Source: Elmis aenea (taxonomy: Eukaryota; Arthropoda; Insecta; Coleoptera; Elmidae). From it: DNA of 64,000 bases. The notes beneath the pieces were generated by a model, which was not told the DNA's origin, searched no databases, and was given only the letters and a program-made list of their open reading frames with translations. Position 1 is the first letter of the stretch; the number at the start of each line of letters is the position of its first letter. Shown here piece after piece: positions 44,765 through 57,794 of this stretch. Location of the stretch: contig OX393577.1 of NCBI GenBank assembly GCA_947652605.1, positions 25,671,466-25,735,465 on the forward strand, read 5' to 3'. The position numbers and the translations under genes were made by a program.

Positions 44765-46267
44765 TGGTTTAACCTTAAAACATATTCTAATGTCTTAAAC
44801 TTTTTCGACTAAATTGATTTGATATATAATTGTTATATAAAGATACAAATGCTAAAGTTTTAATTTGCTCCTTTAAATTTGTGTCGGTCCGTACTTCTCT
44901 TTTTTCTAATTTTTCTAATTTTTTGATAATACAGATGATACTGTAGCTGTATGGTGGATAAAACTGGCCAAAAATCATCATAAATAAAAATTTCCTGCTT
45001 TATTAAAATTTCCTTCTTCTTCCTTGCATTTTTGCAAAATTATTTATTAATTCGTGGACATTCTTTTTCTCAGCCATTTGATGCTCAACAGTGATGAGTT
45101 TGCGTCATACTATTTTTCAAATATGTTTTCATTAATTTCATTTTTGAGAACAATCTCTCACCCGTGGCTACGGTAAGAGGTAGTGATAAATATAATATAA
45201 ATGAGTAATACACTTCAAAATAACTGACTGCCATGTCGTAATATTTTATTATAGCTAATTCAGCTAAATCTGTAGTGGACTACAACTTTTAAATGTCTGT
45301 TTTGAAAGTGTTTATAAATAATAATATAATAACTGGATTTCCAATGCATTAGTAAAATCTTCGTTACATGGTTCCTATATTTTTGGAATGTTAGCAATGA
45401 TTTCTCTATTTGTCAATGTTCACAAAGTTTTATGCTTCAAATATGTAAAAGTCCTTGCAATTATTGTCATTCTATTCAATCTATCTCTTAACTGAGAATT
45501 TAAAATGTTAAAAACACCATAAAAAACTTTTACATTAAAAGAAATTTTAGGATATTCAAATCTGTTATCAACACAGAAAAACGTGCAAGGGCCCTAGGGC
45601 TTCAGGCTCCTATGCAATACTCGTCTTGCATACCCCTTTTTACTCCACTATGATAAAAATTGCTACTGAGTATATGCTCACTTATTAAACAATAGAAGTA
45701 CATAAATAGTCTTTTAAAGATAAAAACACGACTCATACTTAAAATTACTCATATAAATTGACTCACAATTTTTAAAATTTATTGAGATTTTACCCTTAAA
45801 TACCAAATACAAAGTCTAAGAATACATACATTTTATCAGCTGGGGTGTCGTTCAGGGTTATTAACAGAATAATTTAAAAAAGTATCGGATTAGTAGAAAG
45901 TGATCTATTACTTCGTGACTTCGTGCGTTTTCCTTCAGTGTGAAAGCATTGATTGGTGTTTTAATTATAGTTCCTCAAAGCACAATGTGACAAGAATTGT
46001 ATAAAAGTCGCTCCATTGTTCCATCACAATAAAAAGCTTAAGATCTTCATAATTAAAATTCACTATTTATTTTCAGCACTGTTTTAGCCTATTTTTATAT
46101 TTGCATTAAAAATTTACATACAAAGTTTATGGGTTAAAAGATGATATTTTCACTTTAGATCTGGTTTTGCTTTATCAATACTCTCAAATAACATATTGTC
46201 CACTTTTTTGTATGTCTGAGTCCGTAGTGAATGACTAATTCGTTCATTATTTTGAATTGCATATTTA
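44765..46267. other. AT-rich intergenic DNA
   Basis: A GGGCCCTAGGGCTTCAGGCT patch at 45589 suggests a decayed element without clear ends. Nothing else was seen. Confidence 0.4.
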
Positions 46268-46684
46268 CAAGGGTTTGGAGCGGGGCACGGAGCAGTGGAG
46301 CAATGGGTTTATACCCGGAGCAGGAGCGGAGTCCGGAGCAAATAATTTTAATTGCTCCACTGCTTCAGTTCATTATGTAAAATTTAAAAAAAAAACACTT
46401 TTTTTCAACCTTTGAAAATCAATCATTTGTTCTTTCAAACATTTATTTCACTTCACTTGTTTGTTAGGATCAAATATTGTAATTTTTGGCCAACTTCCAC
46501 ATATCCGATTAAATTAAAACTTTGTTTTTAAAAGCAATTTTTTTAATGAAAAAACTATTTTAAAAATGTTTACAATATTTGGAGCTTGGAGCGGAGCTAA
46601 TGGAGCAGTTATTTTGATGCCGGAGCGGAGCTGGAGTGGAGCTGGAGGGGAGCAATGAAAAAATTTGACTGCTCCAAACCCCTG
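46268..46684. mobile_element. hAT-like element (417 bp) built of GGAGC motifs
   Basis: The left end CAAGGGTTTGGAGC and the right end (reverse complement) CAGGGGTTTGGAGC match but for one base. The subterminal regions are full of GGAGC/GGAGCGGAGC motifs in both halves. The immediate flanks share TATTTA (6 bp) rather than a full 8-bp duplication. There is no coding sequence. Confidence 0.65.
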
Positions 46685-49600
46685 TATTTAAGTACACAAT
46701 TTAACTGACAACAATTAATTTTGTCTCATCACTTATTTAAGTATTATGTTTATGGAAATTATTTTGAGATCTATGTGACTAAATCTAAAACAGAAAGACA
46801 TACTTAATGCACGGTATGCTTTTTGTATTCATTCCTTTTCCTATTCCTAATTTGGATTTTTTTTTAACTATTTGCTGTACAAGAACAAGAGTGACTGTTA
46901 AAGAAAATAGCTATTTGCATCGCCTTGCTTAATTTCACTCCATAAATGTTTTTCGTCCTTCTATTTAGTTTCGTTTTTCAAAAATCTATCAGCTCAAAAT
47001 CTGTCACTTTATGCTAGCCCTCCACTATGGAGATCGCGCTAACATAAGAGATAAATTAGCAAGAAGCTACAAATATTATAGCCCAATCTGCAGCGATATC
47101 CAGTTGTTTTTTAAATGCATTGTCAACTTGACAAAAGTTAAAAATAAAGCTTTGCGATTTAAAAATTAAACTGCATTATTGTGCATTTGGAGTTAGTGAT
47201 AATAGCTTTTCCATGGCACACTTCTTAAAATATAAGAGTTAAATTTTTAATTACAGTTCAAATTTTTTTATTAACAAAATAAAAACCTCTTTTCCACCAC
47301 CACTCCCAAGTAAATCTTTTTTTAAGGTATAAGTTGTATACTATTGCAAAGAACAAATGTTGTCTGTTCAGGCAAACATTTAATATGGCGTTCATAAAAA
47401 AATCAATGCGACTGCTACATCTTTGCAATAAAATTTGCCATGAAAAATTCGATATCCCTACTTTATTTTTCATGAAAATTTTGATTTTGCATTTTAAGAC
47501 TAAAATCTTATTAAGCCAAAAAAATAGCAATATTTCTTTTTTCATTCTATCAAATTCATTATGAATTTTTTAAAGCATATGAATAGTGGTAAAATCTGAG
47601 CTGTATTATATGTAACATTTTGCTAATATAACCGAATATTTATCTCTTATACTAAGCAAGATCTTTATAGTGATCCCAATTAAGTTGCTCACCTTGCATA
47701 GTAAAAAAATTCATAAATGTACAGAATTGTTGAAACTGTTCTGTTCATCTAATTACATGATAAAAAGTAATGCAAAAAATACAATTTTGATTGTATTGAA
47801 CAATATGCAATATTTAGCATGAATTTATTAACAGGTCTATATAAATCTAAATTTAATTTATTGACTACTTTTAATCAGATTTAGTACTATAAACTTTTTT
47901 TTAATTCGAGGCATTTACCTATATGTATGGTTCGAGAAAAAAGATCTACATAAAAAATAAATCTACAAGTATATAAATTCAATATCATTCAATTTGTAAC
48001 AATTTTTTAAAATAATAGTTGTTTATAACCATTATTTATTTGTTTTTATTTTATAATACTTCGGCACCGTAAGTAATTATTGTGTTACAAAAATGTTGGC
48101 TCAGGTTTAACTAGATTTTTTTAAGTAACTGAAAGCGTCTAATTCTAAATACTAGTTATATCAGGTTGCAATGAATGCACATGAAGATTGTTCAGATGAC
48201 CTTATGACCAGTCCACCCATGTACCTAACTCAATGACGTCTACCGTCATGTATTTGAAACCATTGAATAATAATAACAATTAATATCGAAGCCTTAAAAA
48301 ATAAATTTGCTTTTATAAGCACACGTAATAAAAATAAAAATGTAATTCATATTTCATAGTTTAACATTTTATTCAGTTTATAATGCCATTGATCCTTTAT
48401 ATTGCCTTAATCAAATAAGTCGATTTTGCTTAAAAAGAGAATAAAATATTTTTGAGTTGGTAAATCATAGTGAGGACCTGCATTCTTTCGGTGAGAGTTG
48501 CCCTTTACGTCAAAGGGTATAATAAAAAAGCATCAACCTTTTGTTTCAGTGATGACTGCTTATACTCTTTGTAAGAGCGCATTACCGGTTCCAAACAATT
48601 GCCATATGTCATCTCGACAATAACAAAAGACATAAATAACAACGTTTTCATTTTATTGTGTCCCACTTAGTTTTAGGAAATGATGCAAAAAAAAATTGGT
48701 AAAAAAATATAAGAAAAGGGAATAAAAATAAATAATAATAGCAAAAGTGCAAAGTAGGTCTTACAATTATATCATCTTTGAAATATATGGGAAACTGAAA
48801 CATCTGTCTCTAGATGCATATTTCTCTTTTCGATATCATGTTGTTAAATGTATTATAGGTTGAATTAAATTCCAATAATGGAGTAGGTCACGGGTCATTT
48901 ATAGCGTAAAGGTGTGTAAGACGTGCATGACAATTTGCTTAAGGTATGATAAATCATATCCAACTTTCTTTTTCCTTCATTTTCCCTGTATTAGAAAAAT
49001 TTCTTAGCGGTGAAATTAGAGTTCAAGGATACATGTTCATAAAAAGTAATAATGGGTAGGAAATATTAAGCTTTCTTAATGCAATAGATATCTTAACTGC
49101 AGTTTACCTGCCCTCAAAAAACGGACCAATTATGTTTGCAGTTGAAACGAATTGTGCGAAGATTACATTAATTACATGCACAAGTTTAATTGTGCCTTTT
49201 AATTAAAATTAAAACTGTAACTGAAACAAACGTGGACTGTTTTAAATTGTGCACCTAATTATGTCTTAGTGATAGTAATCAAATGCAATCTGTAGGTATT
49301 TGTCGTTTCTATTTTTGAGAGAGTTGACGAATAGAAGTGGATGAATCTAAAAATGTATAGAGTGTTTATAAAATACTGTACATTTAGCGTACGTACTTTA
49401 CTGATATGTTTATTTTTTTATGCAATACAGAAAGTATTGAATAAGCTAACAAGTAACGCCAAGTTGCAAGATTTTAAAATATATTGATTTGTAATAGAGG
49501 TCACCATTTTTATATCATAATTAAAATAAATTATTCTTTTTTAGCACTTTAATGAACTAAAATTATGGTTTTGTAAGTGAAGCAAAATATTGTTTAACAG

Positions 49601-49827
49601 TCTATGAAATTGTACAAGTTTTTTTGAACTAACTTTTAGGATTATTTGAGTTTAATTCATGTTAAAATTTCCCAAAAATACTGGTGGTGTAGCACATTTT
49701 CTCAATTTTACAATTTTTGAAATTATTTCTGCTGCAGAATTGATTGTGGGTAAAAATGTAAAGTAATTTTGAAATTCAAGGAATCGAACGACGGTATTAT
49801 TTATCCATAACTTTTCAACCTTACGAT
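46685..49827. other. AT-rich intergenic DNA
   Basis: No gene or bounded repeat was recognised. Overlapping frames at 47258-47564 on opposite strands are chance. Confidence 0.5.
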
Positions 49828-49910
49828 CAGGGGCGGACAGGCCCGCCGGGCAACCGGGCAAATGCCCGGTGGGCCGATGGGTTAAAGGGCCGATGTCGGT
49901 GGCGTTAACA

Positions 49911-49950
49911 CCAAATCATTTCCAAATCATTTCCAAATCATTTCCAAATC
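49911..49950. repeat. 11-bp tandem repeat, about 3.6 copies
   Basis: The unit CCAAATCATTT is repeated without change within the hAT remnant, probably by slippage. Confidence 0.85.
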
Positions 49951-50469
49951 TAAATGAATTTTTGTACTACTATATAATCAGCTTTATTTTACCAACTTAA
50001 TAAAAAAATGCAGGGTGTTAGTGTTATTTTTAGTGACTGTTTACGTCAGCGCATAAATAAAAAACCCTAAGGTGTAAGGTCGATGTCTGCTGAGACTGTT
50101 GACAGCATTTGGCGAGGCTACAGGCTACCAATACAAGTTTCTTTATTTTTTGTTCAGTGTGAAAATTGAAGACAGATTAATTAACCAAGTAAGTTTCGTT
50201 GTTAAATTATAAGTGACAGAAGCTGAAGTTAGACTGCACACGTATCACTAAATTTTTTAAAGATTATTGTGTTGAATAAATTTTTGACATTATACGCATG
50301 CAGCATAAACTGCATTATTATTATATTATCCAAAATTTGTATTATTAATATGTACTTAATTAATTAAATGACTGTGAATATACATATATTTACTTGGCTA
50401 TTTTTAATCTTCTACTTATTTATAATTAATTATTAAATACATTTGTTTGGATACAAATTTCAATACGTA

Positions 50470-51639
50470 CAGGGTGGCCTATTTTCGATGCCCATACAGA
50501 GTATCTCGGTTATTATCCAAGATAGAAAAAAAACAAGTACGTAGTCTCGATTTCTTTTTCGAGAGAAATTCATTACCGTAAACAGGTTTTTGATATCTTT
50601 TTTAATTTTCGAAATATATCCAAAACCCGATTTTTGGCAATTTTCAAAAATGTTAAATATCTTGCTTAAACGAAAAGATAGAGAAAAACTTTAGAGACAT
50701 TTTTGGCATGGTTTTTTGTTCTTAATAAGATGGCGATATTCACTTTGTTTTTAATCATATAAATACCGACATATTACACCCAACTTTCGTATTTTAAATA
50801 GCAACCATAAGCAAATTATATATTTTTGAAAAGCGCAAATAATAAACTTTCGATTGATGTCAAAGCCAACTATGGTTGCCAGTTAATATAAGAAAGTTAG
50901 GCGTAATATATCAATATTTGTATGAACAAAAAAAAATTAACATCGTTATCTTATTAAGGACAAAAAAAACATGCAAAAAATGTTCTTAAAGTTTTTTTCT
51001 ATCTTGTCGTTTAAGCGAGATATTTAACATTTTTGGAAATACCAAAAATGGTGTTAGCTATATTTCGAGTATGAAAAAAGATATCATAAATGTTAAATAT
51101 CTCGCTTAAACAAAAAGATAAAGAAAAACTTGCATAGTTTATTATCGTTAATAAAATAGCAATGTTCATTTTTTTTTTACCGATACAAATATTGATATAT
51201 TACACCTAACTTTCTTATTTTAAATGGCAACCATAGTTGGCTTTGACATCAATCGAAAGCTTATTTTTTGCATTTTTCAAACATATATAATTTGCCTATG
51301 GTTGCTATTTAAAATAAGAACGTCAGGTGTAATATATCAATATTCGTATGAGTAAAAAAAAAATCAATATAGCTATCTTATTAAGGACAAAAAACGATGC
51401 AAAAAATGTCTAAAGTTTTTCTTTATCTTCGCGTTTAAGCGAGATATTTAACATTTTTGAAAAGTGCCAAAAATCGGTTTTTGGCTATACATATTTCGAA
51501 AATTAAAAAAGATATCAAAAATCTGTTTACGGCAATAAATTTCTCTTGAAAAAAGAGATCGAGACTACGTACTTAGTTTTTTTCTATCTTGGATAATAAC
51601 CGAAATACCCTGTATAGGCATCGAAAATAAGCCACTCTG
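50470..51639. mobile_element. Foldback element (1.17 kb, family F2) nested in a hAT
   Basis: The ends are CAGGGTGGCCTATTTTCGAT and CAGAGTGGCTTATTTTCGAT (reverse complement of the right), with TA on both sides. The arms contain several tandem and inverted copies of modules such as GAGATATTTAACATTTTTG and GCAACCATAGTTGGCTTTGA, so the interior is itself repetitive. A single arm of the family lies at 15566. No coding sequence remains. Confidence 0.82.
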
Positions 51640-51926
51640 TACAGTCTACAGGTAATACCTCTAAATTACACTATGGGTGGTTTCGACACCGTTATTGTAA
51701 GTTGAAAAGCGTAAGTTAGGATACATTTTTTATATGTGATTTTCTTATGCGAATCCAATAACTTACTGGAAACCTTTAAGCAAATTTAATCTCGAAAACG
51801 CGGGGAGGGGCAAAAACAATCAATGCCATAAAAACGATATCGCGAAAGTTTATTTTACCTATGTGGGCCGATTTTGGAGAAATTGCCCGGTCAGTTTGAT
51901 GCACCCAGTCCGCCCCTGCTTACGAT

Positions 51927-53499
51927 CAAAATACCCCTCCTTTAAAGACTTTTCCAAGAAACAAAATTTTGTTGTCGAAACAACTCTGAAAGTAGATTTA
52001 AAAGATAACTCAAAATTTTATACAATTTCGCCCATAAACAAACTCTGTAGCTATTATTTTGTAGTTACCAAGAAACAAAAAATAAAAAATATAATGGAAC
52101 ACACTAAACAGGGTATCCTAGTAAAAACTTCCCATCCTACAATTTTTTATTTTAACATAGTGTTTATTCAAAAGGCCGTAAGTTCTTTTTGAATATGTTT
52201 ATTCTTTGAAGATAATCTATATTAAAAACGCTGCTGGTTATGTAAAACCAAAATAAATATTTGGTTTCACTGGATTAGAAACCGACTTTCGTCGATATTC
52301 ATAATAAAATATATGTAATTTTTGCCACTATTACAGTTTGTATAAGGAATGAATTAAAAATCAAACAGTTCGAAAGAATATACAAAATGTTAACTCCTTT
52401 TCCTACACGAGACGTGTTTCCTTAAATAGATTTAATTTCCTCGTTTCGCTTAAAAGAGAATTTAAGAATCACAAACTTCGTGGTTTTCGGTTGAATTATT
52501 TTAAATACTTTCTTTGACTTAAATAATAAAAAGTAATTTATTATTCTTCTGTAACTCCTAGCATAAAAAATATTGTAAATTTTGGATACGCTGGACTGTA
52601 TAGATAGATTATTGTTAAATTCAATAAAAACTAAATATGTTCTGACGTAATTGAAATAATAATTAGCTGAATCGTAAGTAACTGAAACTATTTTTGTTCA
52701 TTATAAACGTAAAAACATTTGTAGACATTTATAGTTGATAGTGATCCTACTCAAGTATTTCTCATCTACGTGGGAGTCATCTAGGTCAGCGTTTCCCCTT
52801 TGAAGAACAATTTAATGCACCATTACATTCTCCACAGATGTACAATCGTTGGCTGTTTTCTAACAACAAGGTAAAGTTATGATCTGAACTTTAGAATGTA
52901 TAACGTTAAACATTTTCTTTAATTTAATTTCATTTACCTTAATAGATTTAGGTTTCTTTATATACGGTCATTACAGTCACCAAATGAAACAACGTTATTT
53001 TGATCTTAATGTCTCCAGGTTGTGTTGTAAAAGGTGTTTTTTTAAGGAAAGGTATTAAAAACATTAGATGTCTTATGACATGCAATGTTTGTTTAATATT
53101 AAAAATCACTTGTAGTACCTATTATTGTTTCACAATATTCGCGATGCTTCTTCAGTGAAAAATTTGAAAAAAGTTCATGATGACAGAGCAACGTCGATAC
53201 TGGAAAACATGTATTTAAGTTTTAGAAAAAAGTATCACAAATAAATATTCTTTTTAAATATTACCATTGAATTACTTATTTACATCAAACGCTTAAAATC
53301 AAATAATCTCTCGATAAGGTTTAAAAATCTTTGATCTTATCGTTCTAATTACTTAATTGCTAAGTAGTGCCAGATTCCTGTACTTAGATTTTAGATTCCT
53401 TTAAAATAAATTCACAATTTTTACGGGATTACGCACAGCTGCACAATACTCTGGTTTTCACTCGTCACTTATCACTAAACTAGCTGGAAAGGTTTTACC
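51927..53499. other. AT-rich intergenic DNA
   Basis: The 109-codon frame running out of the hAT end (51863-52192) has no recognisable domain. Nothing else was seen. Confidence 0.45.
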
Positions 53500-53617
53500 C
53501 TCCTTTGTATATTTTCATTATCCAAGAGTTGCAGTACTTCGAAGTTGACAGGAATATGCAGCCGCTCTTCATGTCTGCCCGAAATCTTCTTTATTGCGTA
53601 TTGCGTCTCTGGTAGGT

Positions 53618-54738
53618 CAGTGGCGGATCTTGATTTTGTGGGGCCCCAGGCGCAACCTGATCTGGAGGCCCCCTATTAAGATGGTTCACTAAAATGAACA
53701 ATGCAGAAAAATCATAACGTTTTTTATTTTTAGAACCAACAAAAACATAAACACAAAAATCAAATACGGAAACAAAAAAATATTCTCAGGTACCAGAAAA
53801 AAAAATCACATTCCCATTTAAAAGAAAAAATCCCATCTCAGGTAAAAAAATCACAGTAAAATTCTGCATCATACAGTACAGGTGGTCCAAATTCGATGGG
53901 ACTACAATGGGTATCTCGCTTAATAGTCAAGATAGAGAAACGGTTAAATTACTAAAAATGAGCATTTTTTTTAGAATAAACTCGGAATAGTTTTCAAAAA
54001 TATTCTATCATTTCCGGTTTTTGAATTATTAATGAAAAACTGTTTTTTTGTTATATTTATAATGTGTCATATCTCCCTTATTGTTTTGAATATCGAAAAA
54101 GTTTATGTAGAGTATTTTTAGATATCTTTATGTAGATTTTGATAGTAGGTACTAAAAAACAATTTTACGCTCGCCGTTTATTTTCAATAATATCTACGCA
54201 AGTTACAAAGGTTTTTAAAATTTTTTAAAGATGAGAAACAAAAAGCAGGTTGTGAAAACAAAGGAAAATCGGAAAAGATAGACTATATTTGACAACAATT
54301 CTGAGTTTGTCCCAAAAAACTGCACATTTTTGGTACATTAACCGTTTCTCTATATTGACTATTAAGCGAGATGCCCATGTAATCCCATCAAATTTGGACC
54401 ACCCTGTACAGTACATCGGCTTGCAGTGCACTGTAATCAGATGCAAGCAGGGTTGCAAGTTTTGGCGATTTGGAACCAAATTGGCTATCATTTTTGTTTA
54501 ATTGAACATGTTTTTTTTTAAAATTGGCATCAATGGCTATTACACAATACGCACTATGAAAATAGGTTTAAGAAGATATTACAATTTGCCTAAAATTATT
54601 ATTTTATAATTTTTATATTAAGAGACAATAAAAATTTAATTTTGGTTTTTGAGGATGACGAACCCAACGATTCTGAGGCCGCTTTTTGCCGAGGCCCGAG
54701 GCGCGCGCCTCATGCGCCTGTGCGGTAATCCGCCACTG
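53618..54738. mobile_element. hAT element (1.12 kb) inserted in the LINE, containing a foldback
   Basis: The left end CAGTGGCGGATCTTG and the right end (reverse complement) CAGTGGCGGATTACC have exact TGGTAGGT duplications on both sides (53610-53617, 54739-54746). Just inside are GGGGCCCCAGGCGC and GCGCGCCTCATGCGCC. Without the nested foldback it is about 0.6 kb and non-coding. Confidence 0.9.
53879..54406. mobile_element. Foldback element (528 bp, family F5) nested in a hAT
   Basis: The left end CAGGTGGTCCAAATTCGATG and the right end (reverse complement) CAGGGTGGTCCAAATTTGAT are flanked by TA. Arms pair through GGGTATCTCGCTTAATAGTC and GAGAAACGGTTAA. There is no coding sequence. Confidence 0.8.
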
Positions 54739-55544
54739 TGGTAGGTACTTTCAAATCCTTGTGAAGATCGTCGTTCCTTACAAACCATAGGGCATTCACG
54801 ATGTTTCTAAGGACTTTATTTTGGAATTTTTTAATTACCATCATAATATAGTCTTTTTTGCACAACCCCAGATTTGGATGCCATATGTCCAAATTGGCAT
54901 TAGTATTTAATTGTACAGAAGCACTTTATTTTGTATGGACAATTGGAATTTTCTTACTGTTATCCAGTATAATTTTTTATGTTTTATGTCTAGTTGTTTC
55001 TTTTTTTTTATTTGTTCTTTCCATCTAAGTCTAACATCAAGGTTAATTTTTTTGTTCGGATTTGGTTATTAAGTAGTTTTATTAGTGAAATCGACATAGA
55101 TAGATTTGTTTCATTAATTTTTAATCTCTCCATTTTCTGTTCCACGACATTATTTTATCGCTTGCACTATGAAGTTTTTTGGTCGTTTCTTCGATAGTGT
55201 TACCCACTGCCAATACAACAGTATGATCAGCGATGGTGGCATGGTAACACCATCCATTTTTGGTAAATGCGCTGTGTAGATAAAGTAGAGTATTGGGCCA
55301 AGCACACTTCCCTTCGGTACGCCTGCCTTTATTTCTCTTATAGTAGAATATTCCTCGTCTATTTTGATTTTAAACATTCTGTCTGTTAGATATGATTTAA
55401 TTATAATTTATCTCAAAAGTCAAGGTGGTTAAAACTATTTTTTTTTAAATTAAGCATAAAAATAATTATAAAAAACCTATGCAACATTTTGTTCCATTTT
55501 TCTTTTTTATTCTTTAGGCTTTTGCGGTCGTTGTCCATGTTCAA

Positions 55545-55640
55545 ATCTTCGTTTCCGGGTTTATTAGAACCGCGTCTTCTTTGATTACGTGAAGTTTCGA
55601 CCTTATTGTCTTGGTCTATTTCAAACCCGGAAACGAAGAT
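55545..55640. repeat. 18-bp inverted repeat around a 60-base loop
   Basis: ATCTTCGTTTCCGGGTTT (55545-55562) is exactly inverted at 55623-55640. It is too short to assign to an element family. Confidence 0.55.
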
Positions 55641-57547
55641 TGTTACAACATTTTGTTCTATTTTTGTAGATAAAAAAGTTATGGCAAATTTTCAGAAATT
55701 TTATTTTTCGTCTGCAGTGCCAAAATAGAAAGTGATATAAAAATATTATAAAATAGGCGCGGTTAACTTAAGATACCGACATCAGGTTTTCGTACATTCG
55801 AATTTTGTCCACCCCATACAGCATTCAATGACATAAAAAAAATCTTGTAATACTAAATATTTTTTGTAACAAATACTTTAGCTCTATCTATTAAAATATA
55901 TGTATAAGTAACAGCACTAGAAAGTTCATAATAGGACACCGCGTATAGCAATAAAAACCACAATAATTTATTAAAACTTGACATGTAATGACCCAAAATT
56001 CCCCAATTATAAAAAACATCTTTAAAAGGAAACTGCACGTATTAAATATTCTGTTGTTAAACGTATATGAAGTAATCTACGACATAAATAGTGATGAAAT
56101 ATAATTGCACATGATATTGTTTTTAATTTAAGACGCTTTATCAAGGCATTAGATTAAAAAAAGATCGACTGTTAAGCTTTAATGTTCCTCGAATATGTCG
56201 CACTCTGTGGGAACACATACCTCATACATATGTCTCTATGTCTGTGATTGCTTCGTTCAGTTTCATTAATTGTTTTTCCAATTTTTAAAATATTTATTAA
56301 CAATTTCGTGTCATTGTTTTATTAAAAGATTATAGCTCATCGTATTTTCACTTTCAATCACACAAATCATAAATTGAATCTAGAAAATCATTGAATGAGT
56401 AATAAGTAATCAAATTACATAAAAGTATTTTTGCAAAAATAAAACAAGTGGTATTTAGTAATCTTGTATCTATAGGTTTATCAAAATGTCACTTTAAATA
56501 ACGAAACAATGTTGATAACAGTCTTAACTAACAAAATTATTTTTGCTACCCATGCAGTATCGTTTTAAAACATCCGTATTTTAAATGTTACATTAATAAC
56601 TTCACTTTCTCAACAAAAGAGACGCTACGATGATTAAAAATAATTTTTTTATGGTGTGGTGCAATCTTTTTTGCCGGAAGAATGTAAACATAACTGTAAA
56701 AAACAATTAAAGAAGTATGCACCGGCAGGCGTAACCTTGATTTTTGCATAATTGCAAACGAAAACAATTTAAAAGTAAATAAAAATATGGATGTGTATGC
56801 ATTCTCCAGATAGAACTCAAGAGTATGCACATATTATATGTGTGTGAAGGCAATCGTGCTTACAAATATGCCATAAAGTGGTCTTGAAAATGAACAATTA
56901 GGTATGATTAGCTTTAGGCGGGCATCGCAGTTGCCTTGCTCGCACACTCTGTTTACAAACAAAATATTGTAGTTTTATACTTTTATTTTATTTTAAATAA
57001 GTTTAATGCCATCACAACTAGCAGCATGTTCTATGTGACCTTTTAAATAATTCTTCTACAGCAGGTTAAAATTTGCTGTAAGAGAAACGGTATGTCTCTC
57101 TATTATGTGATAGTGTTTGCTTTGTTATTGACGTGTACTACATTTTAATGATACACAAATATATCACGGTTTCTGCACTTAATTATACCGCTACAAAATA
57201 ACAAGGTTCATATTTAGTGATGTGCAGCTTTCTCTTGTTACGCCCTCACTTGTAAGATTCATCAGAAAGTAATATTTTTTACTATGTATATTTATTTAAC
57301 GTATAAGCCGTTCTTCTAACACACTACAAGTATCATTCAAGTAACAAAGTGTGCATAACAGAAATAAAATCCGAAGAAACATAAGTTATTTGAAAATCTG
57401 ATGAAGAGTATGACGAATTTTCATTAAATAATTGATTTTTGTTTTGTTTTTCTACATTGATATAAATAAAACAATGTTGTAAAGCTCTCACTAATTCGTT
57501 GAACGTATGCACTTTGCACGATTTATACAGTCAAATATGCAACTGAC
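55641..57547. other. AT-rich intergenic DNA
   Basis: Nothing was recognised. Confidence 0.5.
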
Positions 57548-57794
57548 CAGTGGCGTACGCAGAAAAATATTTCAGGGGGGATATTGTTTTAATTTGCAAA
57601 AATAATACTAATTTTAAACGGGGCATAGTAATAGTGCAATCAGAAAATGACCCAAGGAGCTAGACACAAAAAGTGAGTTGTAAGAAAGAGTTTCGGGGGG
57701 TCCAGGGGGGCTACTGCCCCAAGAGTAACAGCACCGTAGACAATTTTTTTTGAAATTTTTAAGGCCAAACGGCCACAAAAATAGCATTTATGAG
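57548..57794. mobile_element. Partial hAT-like element (left end only)
   Basis: CAGTGGCGTACGCAGAAAAA followed by CAGGGGGG-type sequence and, further in, TCCAGGGGGGCTACTGCCCC is typical of decayed hAT elements. No right end or target duplication was found. The right limit is arbitrary, being the next element. Confidence 0.4.

Larger units (their letters stand above)
49828..51918. mobile_element. hAT element remnant (2.09 kb) containing a nested foldback
   Basis: The left end CAGGGGCGGACAGG and the right end (reverse complement) CAGGGGCGGACTGG have exact CTTACGAT duplications on both sides (49820-49827, 51919-51926). Just inside are GGGCAACCGGGC and GCCCGGTGGGCC blocks. No hAT transposase is readable. 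About 1.17 kb of its length is the inserted foldback at 50470-51639, so the original was about 0.9 kb. Confidence 0.88.
53500..55420 (-). pseudogene. 5'-truncated jockey-like LINE reverse transcriptase, split by a hAT
   Basis: On the minus strand the order is: SYLTDRMFKIKIDEEYSTIR, then AGVPKGSVLGPILYFIYTAH (RT motif), then after a frameshift VLAVGNTIEETTKKLHSASD. Further on come LDVRLRWKEQIKKKKQLDIK, LLYN with a stop, MPIWTYGIQIWGCA, NKVLRNIVNALWFVRNDDLH and KDLKVPT. Beyond the 53618-54738 insertion it resumes as HEERLHIPVNFEVLQLLDNE. This is the typical end of jockey-clade ORF2. The catalytic FADD box is mutated (IADH), and several stops and frameshifts are present. 5' truncation is usual for LINE copies. 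Outer limits are approximate. Confidence 0.85.

Noticed and set aside
43926..45652. A single hAT spanning from CAGCGTCGTAACTAG to the GGCTCCTATGC patch at 45606
   Set aside because: The shared words are in direct, not inverted, orientation and the flanks do not match, so the two patches are not ends of one element.
51863..52192. 109-codon plus-strand frame
   Set aside because: It starts inside the right end of a hAT element and continues into flanking DNA; this is a chance read-through.
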